Positions 16,180 through 25,341 of a DNA stretch of 64,000 nucleotides are shown here, piece by piece. The DNA comes from Albimonas pacifica (GTDB lineage Bacteria > Pseudomonadota > Alphaproteobacteria > Rhodobacterales > Rhodobacteraceae). Location: contig NZ_FOQH01000002.1 in assembly GCF_900113695.1 (NCBI RefSeq), positions 124,001 through 188,000 of the forward strand. Direction: 5' to 3'. The first letter of the stretch is position 1. The number at the start of each line of letters is the position of its first letter. The translations under genes and the position numbers were made by a program. The notes under the pieces were generated by a model that worked only from the letters and a program-made list of their open reading frames with translations, was not told the origin of the DNA and searched no databases.

Positions 16180-17496
16180 ATGACCCTCGGCTGGTTCGGC
16201 ATCATTCGGCTTGGCCTCGTGCAGATGGCCATCGGCTCGGTCATCGTGCTGACCACCTCGACCCTGAACCGGGTGATGGCGGTCGAGCTCGCCTTGCCCG
16301 CCGCCCTGCCGGGGCTGCTGGTGGGGCTGCACTACGCCGTCCAGCTCTCCCGGCCCGAATGGGGCCGACGCTCGGACGCGGGCGGGCGGCGCACGCCCTG
16401 GATCCTGCGCGGCATGGCGGCCCTGGCCGCGGGCGGGGCGCTGGCCGCGATTTCGGTGGCGCTGATGGCCCAGGCGACGGCGCCCGGCGTGGCGCTGGCG
16501 GTGGCGGCCTTCGCCCTGATCGGCGCCGGCGCAGGCGCTGCGGGCACCTCGATGCTGGCGCTGCTCGCCTCCGCCGTCGCGCCCGGGCGGCGGGCCGCCG
16601 CCGCCACCCTCACCTGGCTGATGATGATCGCCGGCATCGCCCTGACCGCCGGCGCCGTGGGCGCGGCGCTGGAGCCCTATTCCCATGCCCGGCTGGTGGC
16701 GGTGGTGGCCGTGGCCGTGCTGGCGGCCTTCCTGCTCGCCGCCCTCGCCGTGCGCGGGCTCGAGCGGCGCCTCGCCCCGCCCGCCGCCCCGGCCGGGCCG
16801 CGCCCGTCGCTGCCGATCGTGCTGCGCCAGATCTGGGCCGAGCCGCCGGCCCGCCGCTTTACGGTCTTCGTCTTCGTCTCGATGGTCGCCTACTTCATGC
16901 AGGAGCTGATCCTCGAGCCCTATGCCGGCCATGTCTTCGGCTTCTCCCCCGGCGCCTCCACCGCCCTGTCGGGGATGCAGAACGGGGGCGTCTTCGCGGG
17001 CATGGTCACGGTGGGGATCGCGGTCAGCGGCTTCCGGCTGGGCTCGCTGCGGCTGTGGACGGTGGGGGGCTGCCTCGCCTCCGCCCTCGCGCTCGTCGCG
17101 GTGGCGGCGCTGGGGGCGCAGGGGCCGGGGGCGCCGCTGGCCCCCGCGGTGGTCGCGCTGGGCTTCGCCAACGGGGTCTTCGCGGTCTCGGCCATCGGCT
17201 CGATGATGCAGCTCGTCGGCCAGGGCCGCGCCGGGCGCGACGGGGCGCGCATGGGCGTCTGGGGCGCGGCGCAGGCCGTGGCCGCGGGGCTCGGCGGCTT
17301 CGCGGGCGCGGCGCTGGTCGACCTCGCGCGGCTCGGCCTCGCGGCGCCGGCGGCCTATGGGCTGGTGTTCCTGCTCGAGGCCGCCCTGTTCCTGGTGGCC
17401 GCGCGCCTTGCGCTGGCGGCCGTCGTCGCCGCGCCCTCGCGCCCCGTGCCCGCCGCCCCCATCCCCGCCGCCCCCGTCCTCGTTCCCGGAGAGTGA
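16180..17496 (+). CDS. BCD-family MFS protein between bchG and bchP (Bch2/ORF428-like)
   Basis: This 438-residue, roughly 12-helix protein is of the PucC/LhaA (BCD) family, with the start pattern WFGIIRLGLVQMAIGSVIVLTTSTLNRVMAVEL. The position between bchG and bchP is that of Rhodobacter ORF428/Bch2, proposed to handle bacteriochlorophyll or its precursors. An upstream in-frame ATG exists at 16162, but the one at 16180 has a GGAGAGG site four bases upstream and gives the family N-terminus. The C-terminal 25 residues are Ala/Pro-rich. It ends two bases before the bchP start. Confidence 0.88.
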   Translation: MTLGWFGIIRLGLVQMAIGSVIVLTTSTLNRVMAVELALPAALPGLLVGLHYAVQLSRPEWGRRSDAGGRRTPWILRGMAALAAGGALAAISVALMAQATAPGVALAVAAFALIGAGAGAAGTSMLALLASAVAPGRRAAAATLTWLMMIAGIALTAGAVGAALEPYSHARLVAVVAVAVLAAFLLAALAVRGLERRLAPPAAPAGPRPSLPIVLRQIWAEPPARRFTVFVFVSMVAYFMQELILEPYAGHVFGFSPGASTALSGMQNGGVFAGMVTVGIAVSGFRLGSLRLWTVGGCLASALALVAVAALGAQGPGAPLAPAVVALGFANGVFAVSAIGSMMQLVGQGRAGRDGARMGVWGAAQAVAAGLGGFAGAALVDLARLGLAAPAAYGLVFLLEAALFLVAARLALAAVVAAPSRPVPAAPIPAAPVLVPGE

Positions 17497-17498
17497 CC

Positions 17499-18707
17499 AT
17501 GCCCCGCGACCTGACCGACGCCCCCTTCGACCGGCCCGCGTTCGACGTGGTGGTGATCGGCGGCGGCCCCGCCGGCGCCACGGCGGCCGAGGACCTGGCC
17601 CGCGCCGGCCGCCGGGTGGCCTTCCTCGACCGCGGCGGGCGCATCAAGCCCTGCGGCGGCGCCGTGCCCCCGCGCCTGCTGCGCGACTTCGCCATCCCCG
17701 ACGAGCAGGTGGTGGCGCGGGTCTGCACCGCCCGGATGATCTCGCCCTCTGGCGCGCGGGTCGACATCCCCATCGAGAACGGCTTCGTGGGCATGGTCGA
17801 CCGCGGCCCCTTCGACGCGTTCCTGCGCGCCCGGGCCGAGGCCGCCGGCGCCGTGCGCCTGCGCGGCGCCTTCCGCAAGCTGGAGCGGGACGAGGCCGGC
17901 CTCAGGATCCTGTGGCGCGACGCGCAGGGCGAGCGCGCGACCTCCGCCCGCCTCGTGGTCGGCGCCGACGGCGCGCGCTCGGACGTCGCCCGCCAGGAGG
18001 TGCCGGGCGGCGACGCCATCCCCTACGTGATCGCCTATCACGAGGTCATCGCCGCCCCCGCCGCGACAGGGGCCTACGATCCCGGCCGCTGCGACGTGAT
18101 CTACGACGGCCGGATCTCTCCCGACTTCTACGGCTGGGTGTTCCCCCATGGCGGCCAGGCGAGCGTGGGCATGGGCACCGGCGTGCGCGGCGTGGACCTG
18201 AAGGCCGCCACCGCCGCGCTGAGGGCCGGGGCGGGCCTCGCCGGCTGCGAGACGATCCGGCGGGAGGGCGCGCCGATCCCTCTGAAACCCCTGCCGCGCT
18301 GGGACAACGGGCGCGACGTGGTGCTGGCGGGCGACGCGGCGGGCGTGGTCGCGCCGTCCTCGGGCGAGGGCATCTACTACGCCATGATCGGCGGGCGCTG
18401 CGCCGCGCAGGCGGCGGAGGCGACGCTCGCCTCGGGCCGCGCGCGGGACCTGCGGCTGGCCCGCAAGCTCTTCATGCGCGAGCATCGCACCGTCTTCCGG
18501 GTGCTGCGCATGATGCAGGACACGTGGTATCGTTCCGACGAGCGGCGGGAGCGGTTCGTGTCCCTGTGCCGCGACGTCGACGTGCAGCGCCTGACCTTCG
18601 AGGCCTACATGAACAAGCGGCTCGTGCGCGCCCGGCCGGCGGCGCATCTGCGCATCATGGCCAAGAACATCGCCCACCTCGCCCGCCTGATCCCGGCGGC
18701 GTCATGA
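17499..18707 (+). CDS. bchP: Geranylgeranyl reductase BchP
   Basis: BchP reduces the geranylgeranyl tail of bacteriochlorophyll to phytyl in three steps. The 402-residue flavoprotein starts with the FAD dinucleotide fold VVVIGGGPAGATAAEDLARAG (about 16-36), continues with KPCGGAVPP, and has the second FAD motif GDAAGVVAPSSGEGIYYAM around 277-295. It begins two bases after the preceding MFS gene and its stop overlaps the idi start, so the tail-reduction and isoprenoid-supply genes are coupled. Confidence 0.96.
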   Translation: MPRDLTDAPFDRPAFDVVVIGGGPAGATAAEDLARAGRRVAFLDRGGRIKPCGGAVPPRLLRDFAIPDEQVVARVCTARMISPSGARVDIPIENGFVGMVDRGPFDAFLRARAEAAGAVRLRGAFRKLERDEAGLRILWRDAQGERATSARLVVGADGARSDVARQEVPGGDAIPYVIAYHEVIAAPAATGAYDPGRCDVIYDGRISPDFYGWVFPHGGQASVGMGTGVRGVDLKAATAALRAGAGLAGCETIRREGAPIPLKPLPRWDNGRDVVLAGDAAGVVAPSSGEGIYYAMIGGRCAAQAAEATLASGRARDLRLARKLFMREHRTVFRVLRMMQDTWYRSDERRERFVSLCRDVDVQRLTFEAYMNKRLVRARPAAHLRIMAKNIAHLARLIPAAS

Positions 18708-19228
18708 GCGCGCCGATCCCCGCCTGGCGCGACGGGCGCCTGACGCCGGTGGACAAGCTGGAGGTGCACCGGCTGGGGCTGCGGCACCCGGCCGTCTCGG
18801 TCTTCGTCAACGCCGGCGGGCGCACGCTGCTGCAGCGGCGCGCGGCGGGCAAGTATCACACCCCCGGTCTCTGGGCGAACGCCTGCTGCACCCACCCCGC
18901 CTGGGGCGAGCCGGCCGAGGCCTGCGCGCGTCGTCGCCTGGTCGAGGAGCTGGGGATCGACGGCCTCGCCCTCGTCCCCCGGGGCCGGATCGAATACCGC
19001 GCCGAGCTCGACGGCGGCCTGACCGAGCACGAGGTGGTGGACCTTTTCGCCGCCGAGGCGGACCCCGGGACCCTGGTCCTCGCCCCCGATCCGCGCGAGG
19101 TGTGGGAGACCCGGTGGATCGACCGCGACGCCCTGCGGGCCGAGATCGCGGCCGCGCCCGCCCGCTTCACGCCCTGGCTGCGGATCTACCTGCGCGACGC
19201 GGCCGACCGGCTCATCCCGGCGGCGTGA
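18704..19228 (+). CDS. idi: Isopentenyl-diphosphate delta-isomerase, type 1
   Basis: This Nudix-fold enzyme interconverts IPP and DMAPP to feed geranylgeranyl diphosphate for carotenoids and the chlorophyll tail. Visible landmarks in the 174-residue protein are the catalytic cysteine region LWANACCTHP (about 58-67) and the Nudix-like glutamates in RRLVEELGI (77-85). It overlaps bchP by four bases. Its 3' end overlaps the convergent bchO by 17 bp, so the two operons leave no room for a terminator between them. Confidence 0.95.
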   Translation: MSAPIPAWRDGRLTPVDKLEVHRLGLRHPAVSVFVNAGGRTLLQRRAAGKYHTPGLWANACCTHPAWGEPAEACARRRLVEELGIDGLALVPRGRIEYRAELDGGLTEHEVVDLFAAEADPGTLVLAPDPREVWETRWIDRDALRAEIAAAPARFTPWLRIYLRDAADRLIPAA

Positions 19229-20096
19229 CCGCCGCGGGGGTCTGCGCCCGGAAGGCCGCGAGATGCCGGCGGATCGCCGCGTCCAGGCGCTCGGGCGCCT
19301 CCTCGTGCATCAGATGGCCGAGGTCGGGGATCAGCTCGTAGGCCGCGCCCATGCGGGCGGCGGCCTCGCGGCTCACTTCGGGCGGGACCATGCCGTCGCG
19401 CCCGCCCGCCAGCAGGGCCACGGGGGACCGGATCTCGCCCAGGCGGGCGATCAGCGGGTCGAGGTCCCAGCGCGCCATCATCGCCAGCGCCCCGGCGGCG
19501 TGGCCGGCGTCGGAGAGGAGCCGGCGGTAGAGCGCCTCGCCCCGCGCATCCAGCCGGCTGCCGGTGGCGCCCAGCAGCGCCCGCGCGAGCCCCGGCGCGG
19601 CGGCCAGGCGCGAGAAGGCGACGGGGACCAGCGGGGTCAGCGACACGGCGCGCGCCGCGGCCATGGCGACGCCGGAGAGGGGCCCGTGGAAGGCGCGCAG
19701 CGCCGCGTTCAGCCCCACCACCGGCCGCGGCCGGTCGAGCGCCATGCGCAGCGCCGCCGCCGCCCCGGCGGAATGGCCGATCACCGCCTCCGGCTCGAAA
19801 TCCAGCGTCGCCAGCAGGGTCTCGAGGTCCTGCGCCATCGCCGGCAGGGCGCAGCGGGCGGGCGAGCTCGACTCGGTGAAGCCGTGGCCCGGCAGGTCGA
19901 GGCTCAGCACCGCGTGGTCGCGCGCCAGCAGCGGCGCGAGGTCCCGCCAGCTGTGGGTCGAGGCGCCGGTCCCGTGCAGCAGCAGCAGGCCCGGCCCCTC
20001 GCCGAGCCGCTGGACGTGCCAGCGGTGGCCGGGCGTGCGCACGAAGCGGCTCGCCTCGCGATGGGGCCAGTCGGCGCCCTCGCGCTCCCAGCGCAT
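19212..20096 (-). CDS. bchO: Alpha/beta hydrolase BchO
   Basis: This 294-residue alpha/beta hydrolase shows the oxyanion segment LLLLHGTGASTHSW at about residues 37-50, the nucleophile elbow GHSAG (about 110) and a late His in LGHLMHEEAPERL. BchO accompanies the Mg-chelatase genes bchI and bchD in purple bacteria and is thought to assist Mg-protoporphyrin formation, but its reaction is not established. Its ATG overlaps the bchD stop by one base. It faces idi with a 17-bp convergent overlap. Confidence 0.92.
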   Translation of the reverse strand: MRWEREGADWPHREASRFVRTPGHRWHVQRLGEGPGLLLLHGTGASTHSWRDLAPLLARDHAVLSLDLPGHGFTESSSPARCALPAMAQDLETLLATLDFEPEAVIGHSAGAAAALRMALDRPRPVVGLNAALRAFHGPLSGVAMAAARAVSLTPLVPVAFSRLAAAPGLARALLGATGSRLDARGEALYRRLLSDAGHAAGALAMMARWDLDPLIARLGEIRSPVALLAGGRDGMVPPEVSREAAARMGAAYELIPDLGHLMHEEAPERLDAAIRRHLAAFRAQTPAAVTPPG

Positions 20097-21886
20097 CAGG
20101 GGCGGGCCCGGGCGGGCAGGCGCGCGGCGACCGCGGCGCCGAGCGCGCCGGCCTCGGCGCGGGGCAGGGCGAGATGCGCGGCGCCGAGCAGGGCCGCGAG
20201 CTCCACCGCCTGCCGGCCCGGGCGCAGGGCGGTGTCGACGACCAGGGCGGGCAGCCCCTCGGCCCGGATCAGGGCGGCGGTGCGGGCCACGTCCTCGGCC
20301 GCCCGGGCGCGGTCGGCGGTCCCGTCCAGCGCCACGTTGGCGCGCGCGTCGGTCAGCAGCGCGAGGCAGGGCGTGGCCCCGCGCCGGCGCGCCCCGGCCG
20401 CGAGCTCGCGCGCCGCGACGAGCCCCGCGGCGAGCGGCGTGCCCCCGCCGCCGGGCAGCGCGGTCAGCGCCCGCCGGGCGCGGGCGAGGGCGCGGGTCGG
20501 GGGCAGCAGGAGCTGCGCCCCGGTCCCCCGGAAGGCCGCCAGCGCCACCACGTCGCGCGCGGCGTAGGCGCGGGCCAGCAGGTGCTCGACCGCGCCCTTG
20601 GCCTCGGCCAGCCGCGCCATGGCCGCCGAGCCGGAGGCGTCGACGAGGAAGATCACCAGCCGCTCGCTGCGGCCCGTGCGCACCGTCTCGCGCAGGTCGG
20701 AGGGGCGCACGATCACCGCGGGCGCGCCGGGCCCGGCTTCCTGCCGCCGCAGGCCCTGCCAGGGGGCGGCGGCGCGCAGCGAGGCCGCCAGGTCCAGCCG
20801 CACGCCCGAGCGCAGGCGGGCGGGGCGCAGGCCGGCGCGGCGGCCGCGGGCGGCGCCCTGCCGCTCCCGCCCCGCGCCGTCGCCCTCGGCCCGGCGGACG
20901 CGCGCGGCGGCGGCGGCCAGCCGCTCGAGCGCCCCGGCCGGCAGCGCGGCGCGCACCGCCTCCACCACCGCGTCCTGGGGCGTGGAGGCGGGGGAGGGGT
21001 CGGGGCGTTCCGACCGCTCGGATCGCGTCGGGGGATCGGCCGGGGGCGGGGCGTCGTCGGGCGAGGGGTCGGGCGCGGCCTCGGGGGGCGGCGCCTCCTC
21101 GGGGGCGGGCAGGCGGCGGGCGCGGGGGGCGAGGGTCAGGCGGGCGGCGAGGGCCACCGCCTCGGGCCCCACCTCCGCCGCCCCTTCCAGCGCGGCGGCG
21201 GCGCGGGCGGCGCGCAGCGCGAAGAGGGGCGCGCGCAGGGAGGGCTCCCCCAGCGCCGCGGCGGCGCCGGCCAGCGCCTCGACCAGGTCCTCGGCCTCCG
21301 CGGTCCCGCCCAGGCGACGGCGGGCGAGCGCCAGGGCGGCCGGGTCCGGACCGCGGGCCCGCGTCTCGGCCAGCGCCAGGCCGTCGAGGGAGAGATGCAG
21401 CGCCAGCCGCTCGCGCAGCGCCGGCGGCGCGGCGTCGCCCTGCGCATCGCGCTCCCCCTCGTCCAGCGCGACCACCAGCAGCGGCCGTCCGGCGTCGAGC
21501 GCGGCGGCGAGGGGGGCGACGAGCGAGGGCGGCAGCCGCTCGGCCATCGGCAGCACCAGCGTCAGGGGCGCGTCGCCCTCCAGCAGGCCCGCCCGCCGGC
21601 GCGGGGCGCCGGCGCGCAGCGTGGCGGTCAGGTCGAGGCCGCCGGTCAGCCGCTCCGCCTCCGCCTGCGGGGGCAGGCGCAGCCAGCGGCGGTCGGGGGT
21701 CAGGCGGCGCAGCTCCTCCAGCCAGCGGTCCCGCGCCGGGCCCGCGCCCGCGCGCAGCACCGCGCCGCCGAGCCCCGCGGGGTCGAGCGCGAGCAGGGCG
21801 GCGGCGGCCAGCGCGTCCTCCCAGCCCCGGGCGGCGGGGCGGGGGGGATCGGCGCGGGGCGCGTCGCGGGGCGGCATCCCGGTCAT
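20096..21886 (-). CDS. bchD: Magnesium chelatase subunit BchD
   Basis: The 596-residue BchD has three parts: an N-terminal AAA-like domain without a clear Walker motif, an acidic proline-rich linker (about 265-310), and a C-terminal von Willebrand A domain whose MIDAS motif DASGS lies near residue 414. BchD forms the platform that couples the BchI ATPase ring to BchH. The assigned start at 21886-21884 (MTGMPPRDAP) overlaps the bchI stop (ATGA); the frame is open further upstream only as an antisense effect of GC-rich sequence inside bchI. Confidence 0.95.
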   Translation of the reverse strand: MTGMPPRDAPRADPPRPAARGWEDALAAAALLALDPAGLGGAVLRAGAGPARDRWLEELRRLTPDRRWLRLPPQAEAERLTGGLDLTATLRAGAPRRRAGLLEGDAPLTLVLPMAERLPPSLVAPLAAALDAGRPLLVVALDEGERDAQGDAAPPALRERLALHLSLDGLALAETRARGPDPAALALARRRLGGTAEAEDLVEALAGAAAALGEPSLRAPLFALRAARAAAALEGAAEVGPEAVALAARLTLAPRARRLPAPEEAPPPEAAPDPSPDDAPPPADPPTRSERSERPDPSPASTPQDAVVEAVRAALPAGALERLAAAAARVRRAEGDGAGRERQGAARGRRAGLRPARLRSGVRLDLAASLRAAAPWQGLRRQEAGPGAPAVIVRPSDLRETVRTGRSERLVIFLVDASGSAAMARLAEAKGAVEHLLARAYAARDVVALAAFRGTGAQLLLPPTRALARARRALTALPGGGGTPLAAGLVAARELAAGARRRGATPCLALLTDARANVALDGTADRARAAEDVARTAALIRAEGLPALVVDTALRPGRQAVELAALLGAAHLALPRAEAGALGAAVAARLPARARP

Positions 21887-22887
21887 GCGGGCACCGTCTC
21901 CTCGATCCCGCGGCGCACGCGGGCGGCGGCGCCGGTCTCGTCCAGCGGATCGCGGCGCAGGCGGTGGCCCAGCGTCTCGGACGCCATCTCGCGCAGGTGG
22001 GCGCGGGTCACGCGCGCCTCGCCCCCGAAGGCCGCCAGCGCCCGGGCGGCGCGCATCAGCGCCAGCTCCCCGCGCAGCCCGTCGGCGCCCAGCGTCAGGC
22101 ACAGGCGCGCCACGTCCTCGAGCACCGCGTCGGAGGTCTCGACCTCCCCCAGCCGCTCCCGCGCCGCCAGGATCCGGCGGCGCAGCTTGCCGTCGGCCCC
22201 GCGCCAGGCGGCGACGAAGCCGGCGCGGTCGCGCTCGAACGCGTCCCGGCGGCGGATCACCTGCACCCGCTCGGAGAGCTCGCGGGGCGAGGTCACCTCC
22301 ACCGCCAGCCCGAAGCGGTCGAGGAGCTGGGGGCGCAGCTCCCCCTCCTCGGGATTGCCCGAGCCCACCAGCACGAAGCGCGCGGCGTGGCGGACCGAGA
22401 GCCCGTCGCGCTCGACCACGTTCTCGCCCGAGGCGGCGACGTCGAGCAGCAGGTCCACCAGGTGATCCTCCAGCAGGTTCACCTCGTCGATGTAGAGAAA
22501 GCCGCGGTGGGCGCGGGCGAGCAGCCCGGGCTCGAAGACCTTCTCGCCGTGGCTGAGCGCCCGCTCGATGTCGAGCGCGCCGGTCACCCGGTCCTCGGTC
22601 GCGCCCAGCGGCAGGTCGATCACCGGGGTCGGGCGGGCCCGGGTCTTCCGCGGGGCCTCTCCGCAGGCGGGGCAGCCGCCCTCGCCCTCGCAGTTGTAGG
22701 CGCAGCCCTCGGGCGCGCGGATCGGGGGCAGCAGGGCCGCGAGCGCGCGCACCGCCGTCGACTTGCCCGCGCCCCGGTCGCCCAGGGCCAGCACGCCCCC
22801 GATCGAGGGGTCGACCGCGGCCAGCACCAGCGCGCGTTTCATCGCCGCCTGTCCGACGATGGCGGAGAAGGGGAAGGGCTGGGTCAT
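21883..22887 (-). CDS. bchI: Magnesium chelatase ATPase subunit BchI
   Basis: This is the AAA+ motor of Mg chelatase. The 334-residue protein has FSAIVGQAAMKRAL at the start, Walker A GDRGAGKST at 36-44, a four-cysteine stretch (Cys62, 66, 72, 75) and Walker B LYIDEVNLL at 131-139, then sensor/arginine motifs. The start at 22887-22885 overlaps the crtA stop (ATGA), and the stop overlaps bchD. crtA, bchI, bchD and bchO thus form one leftward operon under the PpsR-controlled crtA promoter. Confidence 0.97.
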   Translation of the reverse strand: MTQPFPFSAIVGQAAMKRALVLAAVDPSIGGVLALGDRGAGKSTAVRALAALLPPIRAPEGCAYNCEGEGGCPACGEAPRKTRARPTPVIDLPLGATEDRVTGALDIERALSHGEKVFEPGLLARAHRGFLYIDEVNLLEDHLVDLLLDVAASGENVVERDGLSVRHAARFVLVGSGNPEEGELRPQLLDRFGLAVEVTSPRELSERVQVIRRRDAFERDRAGFVAAWRGADGKLRRRILAARERLGEVETSDAVLEDVARLCLTLGADGLRGELALMRAARALAAFGGEARVTRAHLREMASETLGHRLRRDPLDETGAAARVRRGIEETVPA

Positions 22888-23714
22888 GCGGTCTCTCCCT
22901 GGCGGGCGGCGACGGAGGGCAGGCCGGGCAGGGGATCGCGCCCCTGCCAGGCGCCGGCGCGGCCGATCACCGCGAACCGGGCGTAGAGCTCCTCGGCGAA
23001 CCAGCCGTTGCGGCGGGCGGCGGCGATGGCCCCGGCATGGGGGCCGCCGCCGCGGGCGAAGCGGTCCATGGCGGCGGCGTCCGGCCAGATCGAGAAGGTG
23101 ACCTGCTGCAGCCAGGGGGTCTCGCCCAGGCCGATCTTGAGCAGCACGTCGGGATTGGCGCCGATCGCCGCGCTGATCGCCGGCTCCCGCCCCCAGAAGC
23201 GCAGCAGGGCCGCGGGTCGCAGGGTGGCGCGGGTCAGGGCGGCGATGGGGCCGGGGGGCGCCTCGGCGGCCGCGGGCGGCGCCGGCTCGAACGGCGCCGC
23301 GCCCGACCAGCGGCCGCGGCGCGAGAGGGGGGCGAGGAACAGGTCGAGGCTTTCCTCCGCCCGCGCCCGCCAGGCGCAGAGCGGCCGGTCCCCGGCGGCG
23401 GCGGCGCGGGCGCGCTCGGCGTCCGGCCACTCGGCCAGGATCGCCCAGACCGCCCAGTTGGGCCGCGGGGTGAAGCCCTCGCCGACGCCCGAGCCGAGCA
23501 GCTTGCGAAAGCCGATCCCCGGCGCGCGGGCCAGCGCCGGCCGGGCCAGGCCCATCTGCGCCACGGCCCAGGCCCGCGCCGCGGGCGAGGCGAATCGATA
23601 CAGGCTGAGGCTGACGACGGCGATCGGTCCGTTCCCTTCTCCGGTCGGGATCTGTCTCTTTGCGTTTACAGTCGCTTCCCGGATCGCTTCCGGGATCTCT
23701 TGTATATCGGGCAT
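22884..23714 (-). CDS. crtA: Spheroidene monooxygenase CrtA
   Basis: CrtA introduces the 2-keto group into spheroidene and hydroxyspheroidene. The conserved body starts at VVSLSLYRFASPAARAWAVAQMG and continues with the DxxxGxxxxR-poor, His-containing CrtA fold. The only in-frame ATG before this body is at 23714-23712, which gives 276 residues with an unusual 32-residue leader. Inside that leader lies a perfect PpsR operator (23653-23670), so translation may really start later from a non-ATG codon (see findings). The 3' end overlaps bchI. Confidence 0.88.
   Translation of the reverse strand: MPDIQEIPEAIREATVNAKRQIPTGEGNGPIAVVSLSLYRFASPAARAWAVAQMGLARPALARAPGIGFRKLLGSGVGEGFTPRPNWAVWAILAEWPDAERARAAAAGDRPLCAWRARAEESLDLFLAPLSRRGRWSGAAPFEPAPPAAAEAPPGPIAALTRATLRPAALLRFWGREPAISAAIGANPDVLLKIGLGETPWLQQVTFSIWPDAAAMDRFARGGGPHAGAIAAARRNGWFAEELYARFAVIGRAGAWQGRDPLPGLPSVAARQGETA
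23653..23670. promoter_or_regulatory. PpsR operator at the crtA 5' end
   Basis: A perfect TGT-N12-ACA site, 66 bp from a second perfect site on the crtI side. Paired perfect sites in the crtA/crtI intergenic region are the textbook PpsR/CrtJ arrangement. This one falls inside the annotated crtA reading frame. Confidence 0.85.
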
Positions 23715-23735
23715 TCTCCGGTCTGACAGAGTGAT

Positions 23736-23753
23736 TGTAAATCAAAATAGACA
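23736..23753. promoter_or_regulatory. PpsR operator upstream of crtI
   Basis: A perfect TGT-N12-ACA palindrome with an AT-rich spacer, ending 16 bp before the crtI ATG at 23770 and 22 bp upstream of the crtA ATG. It should control crtIB and, with the 23653 site, crtA-bchIDO in the opposite direction. Confidence 0.88.
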
Positions 23754-23769
23754 CTGCTAGCGTCGAGGC

Positions 23770-25341
23770 ATGTCGCCAACTGCTGACAGTTTCGAGACCC
23801 CCATCGCCGATGCGCCAGCCCCGGGCGCGCCGGACGGCGCGGGCCCCCGGGCGGTGATCGTCGGGGCGGGGTTCGGCGGCCTCGCGGCGGCGATCCGGCT
23901 GGCGGCGAAGGGCTACCGGGTCGAGGTGCTCGACAAGCTCGACGCGCCGGGGGGGCGGGCGACCTCGCTGGAGGTCGACGGCCACCGCTTCGACCTCGGC
24001 CCCACCATCGTCACCGCCCCCAGCCTGCTGCACGAGCTGTGGGCGCTGGCGGGCGAGCGGCTGGAGGAGTCCTGCGAGCTGGTGGCGCTCGATCCGTTCT
24101 ACAGCATCCGCTTCGCCGACGGCCTGGTCTATCGCGCCCACGCCGGCGAGCGCGACGCGCGCGAGGAGATCGAGCGCCTGTTCCCCGACGACGTGCAGGG
24201 CTGGAAGCGATACCTCGAGGACAGCCGCGAGCGCTGCGAGACCGGGTTCGACAAGCTCGGCCGCCGGCCGATGAACCGGCTGGGCGAGCTGATCGCGGCG
24301 CTGCCGCGCTTCGCCGCGCTGCGCGCCGACCGCTCGGTCCACGCGCTCGCCGCCCGCCGCGTGCGCGATCCGCGGCTGCGCATGGCGCTCAGCTTCCATC
24401 CGCTGTTCATCGGCGGCGACCCGTTCAACGCCACCTCGATGTACGCGCTCGTCACCCATCTCGAGCGGGCGGAGGGCGTGCACTACGCCATGGGCGGCGC
24501 CGGCGCGCTGGCCCGCGCGATGGCCGGGCTGGCCGAGCGGCGCGGCGTCCGCTTCCGCCACGGGGTCGAGGCGGACCGCATCACCCTGAAGGACGGGCGC
24601 GCGACCGGCGTGATCGCGACCTCGGGCGAAGGCTTTCCGGCCGATCTCGTCGTCTCCAACGCCGACCCGGGCCACACCTACGACAAGCTGCTCCGCCGCC
24701 GCGCCAGGGCGCGCTGGAGCGAGCGTCGCCTGCGCCGCGCCCGCTGGTCGATGGGCCTGTTCCTGTGGCACTTCGGGACAAGCGACAGCCGCGAGCTGTG
24801 GCCCGGGATCGGCCACCACACGATCCTCAGCGCCCGCCGCTACGAGCATCTGGTGCGCGACATCTTCATCCAGGGGACCATCGCGCGGGAGATGAGCCTC
24901 TACCTGCACCGCCCCTCGGTCACCGACCCCGGCTGCGCGCCCGAGGGCGGCGACACGTTCTACGCCCTGTCGCCGGTCCCCAACCTGACCTTCCAGCCCG
25001 GCGCCGACTGGACCGAGTTCGCCGAGGAGTACCGCCAGGCCGTGCAGGCGCGGCTGGAGGCGGTGGCGCTGCCCGGCCTCGCCGAGCGGCTGACCGCCAG
25101 CCACGTGATGACCCCGCTCGACTTCCGCGACCGCTACAACGCGCCCCACGGCTCGGGCTTCTCGCTGGAGCCGCGGCTGCTGCAGAGCGCCTGGTTCCGC
25201 CCGCACTGCGTGTCGGAGGAGGCCCGGGGCCTCTACCTCGTGGGCGCCGGGACCCATCCCGGCGCCGGCATCCCCGGCGTGCTGGCGGGGGCGGAGGCGC
25301 TCGACAGCTGCATCCCGGAGGCTTCGGCATGGCGCGGCTGA
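23770..25341 (+). CDS. crtI: Phytoene desaturase CrtI
   Basis: CrtI desaturates phytoene (to neurosporene in the spheroidene pathway). The 523-residue flavoprotein has the FAD dinucleotide fold AVIVGAGFGGLAAAIRLAAKG starting near residue 28, the substrate region FDLGPTIVTAPSLLHELWAL, and the C-terminal CrtI signature LYLVGAGTHPGAGIPGVLAGAEA near residue 490. The first ~25 residues are a poorly conserved Ala/Pro-rich leader. It overlaps crtB by 13 bases. crtA at its back suggests a spheroidene/spheroidenone end product. Confidence 0.96.
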   Translation: MSPTADSFETPIADAPAPGAPDGAGPRAVIVGAGFGGLAAAIRLAAKGYRVEVLDKLDAPGGRATSLEVDGHRFDLGPTIVTAPSLLHELWALAGERLEESCELVALDPFYSIRFADGLVYRAHAGERDAREEIERLFPDDVQGWKRYLEDSRERCETGFDKLGRRPMNRLGELIAALPRFAALRADRSVHALAARRVRDPRLRMALSFHPLFIGGDPFNATSMYALVTHLERAEGVHYAMGGAGALARAMAGLAERRGVRFRHGVEADRITLKDGRATGVIATSGEGFPADLVVSNADPGHTYDKLLRRRARARWSERRLRRARWSMGLFLWHFGTSDSRELWPGIGHHTILSARRYEHLVRDIFIQGTIAREMSLYLHRPSVTDPGCAPEGGDTFYALSPVPNLTFQPGADWTEFAEEYRQAVQARLEAVALPGLAERLTASHVMTPLDFRDRYNAPHGSGFSLEPRLLQSAWFRPHCVSEEARGLYLVGAGTHPGAGIPGVLAGAEALDSCIPEASAWRG

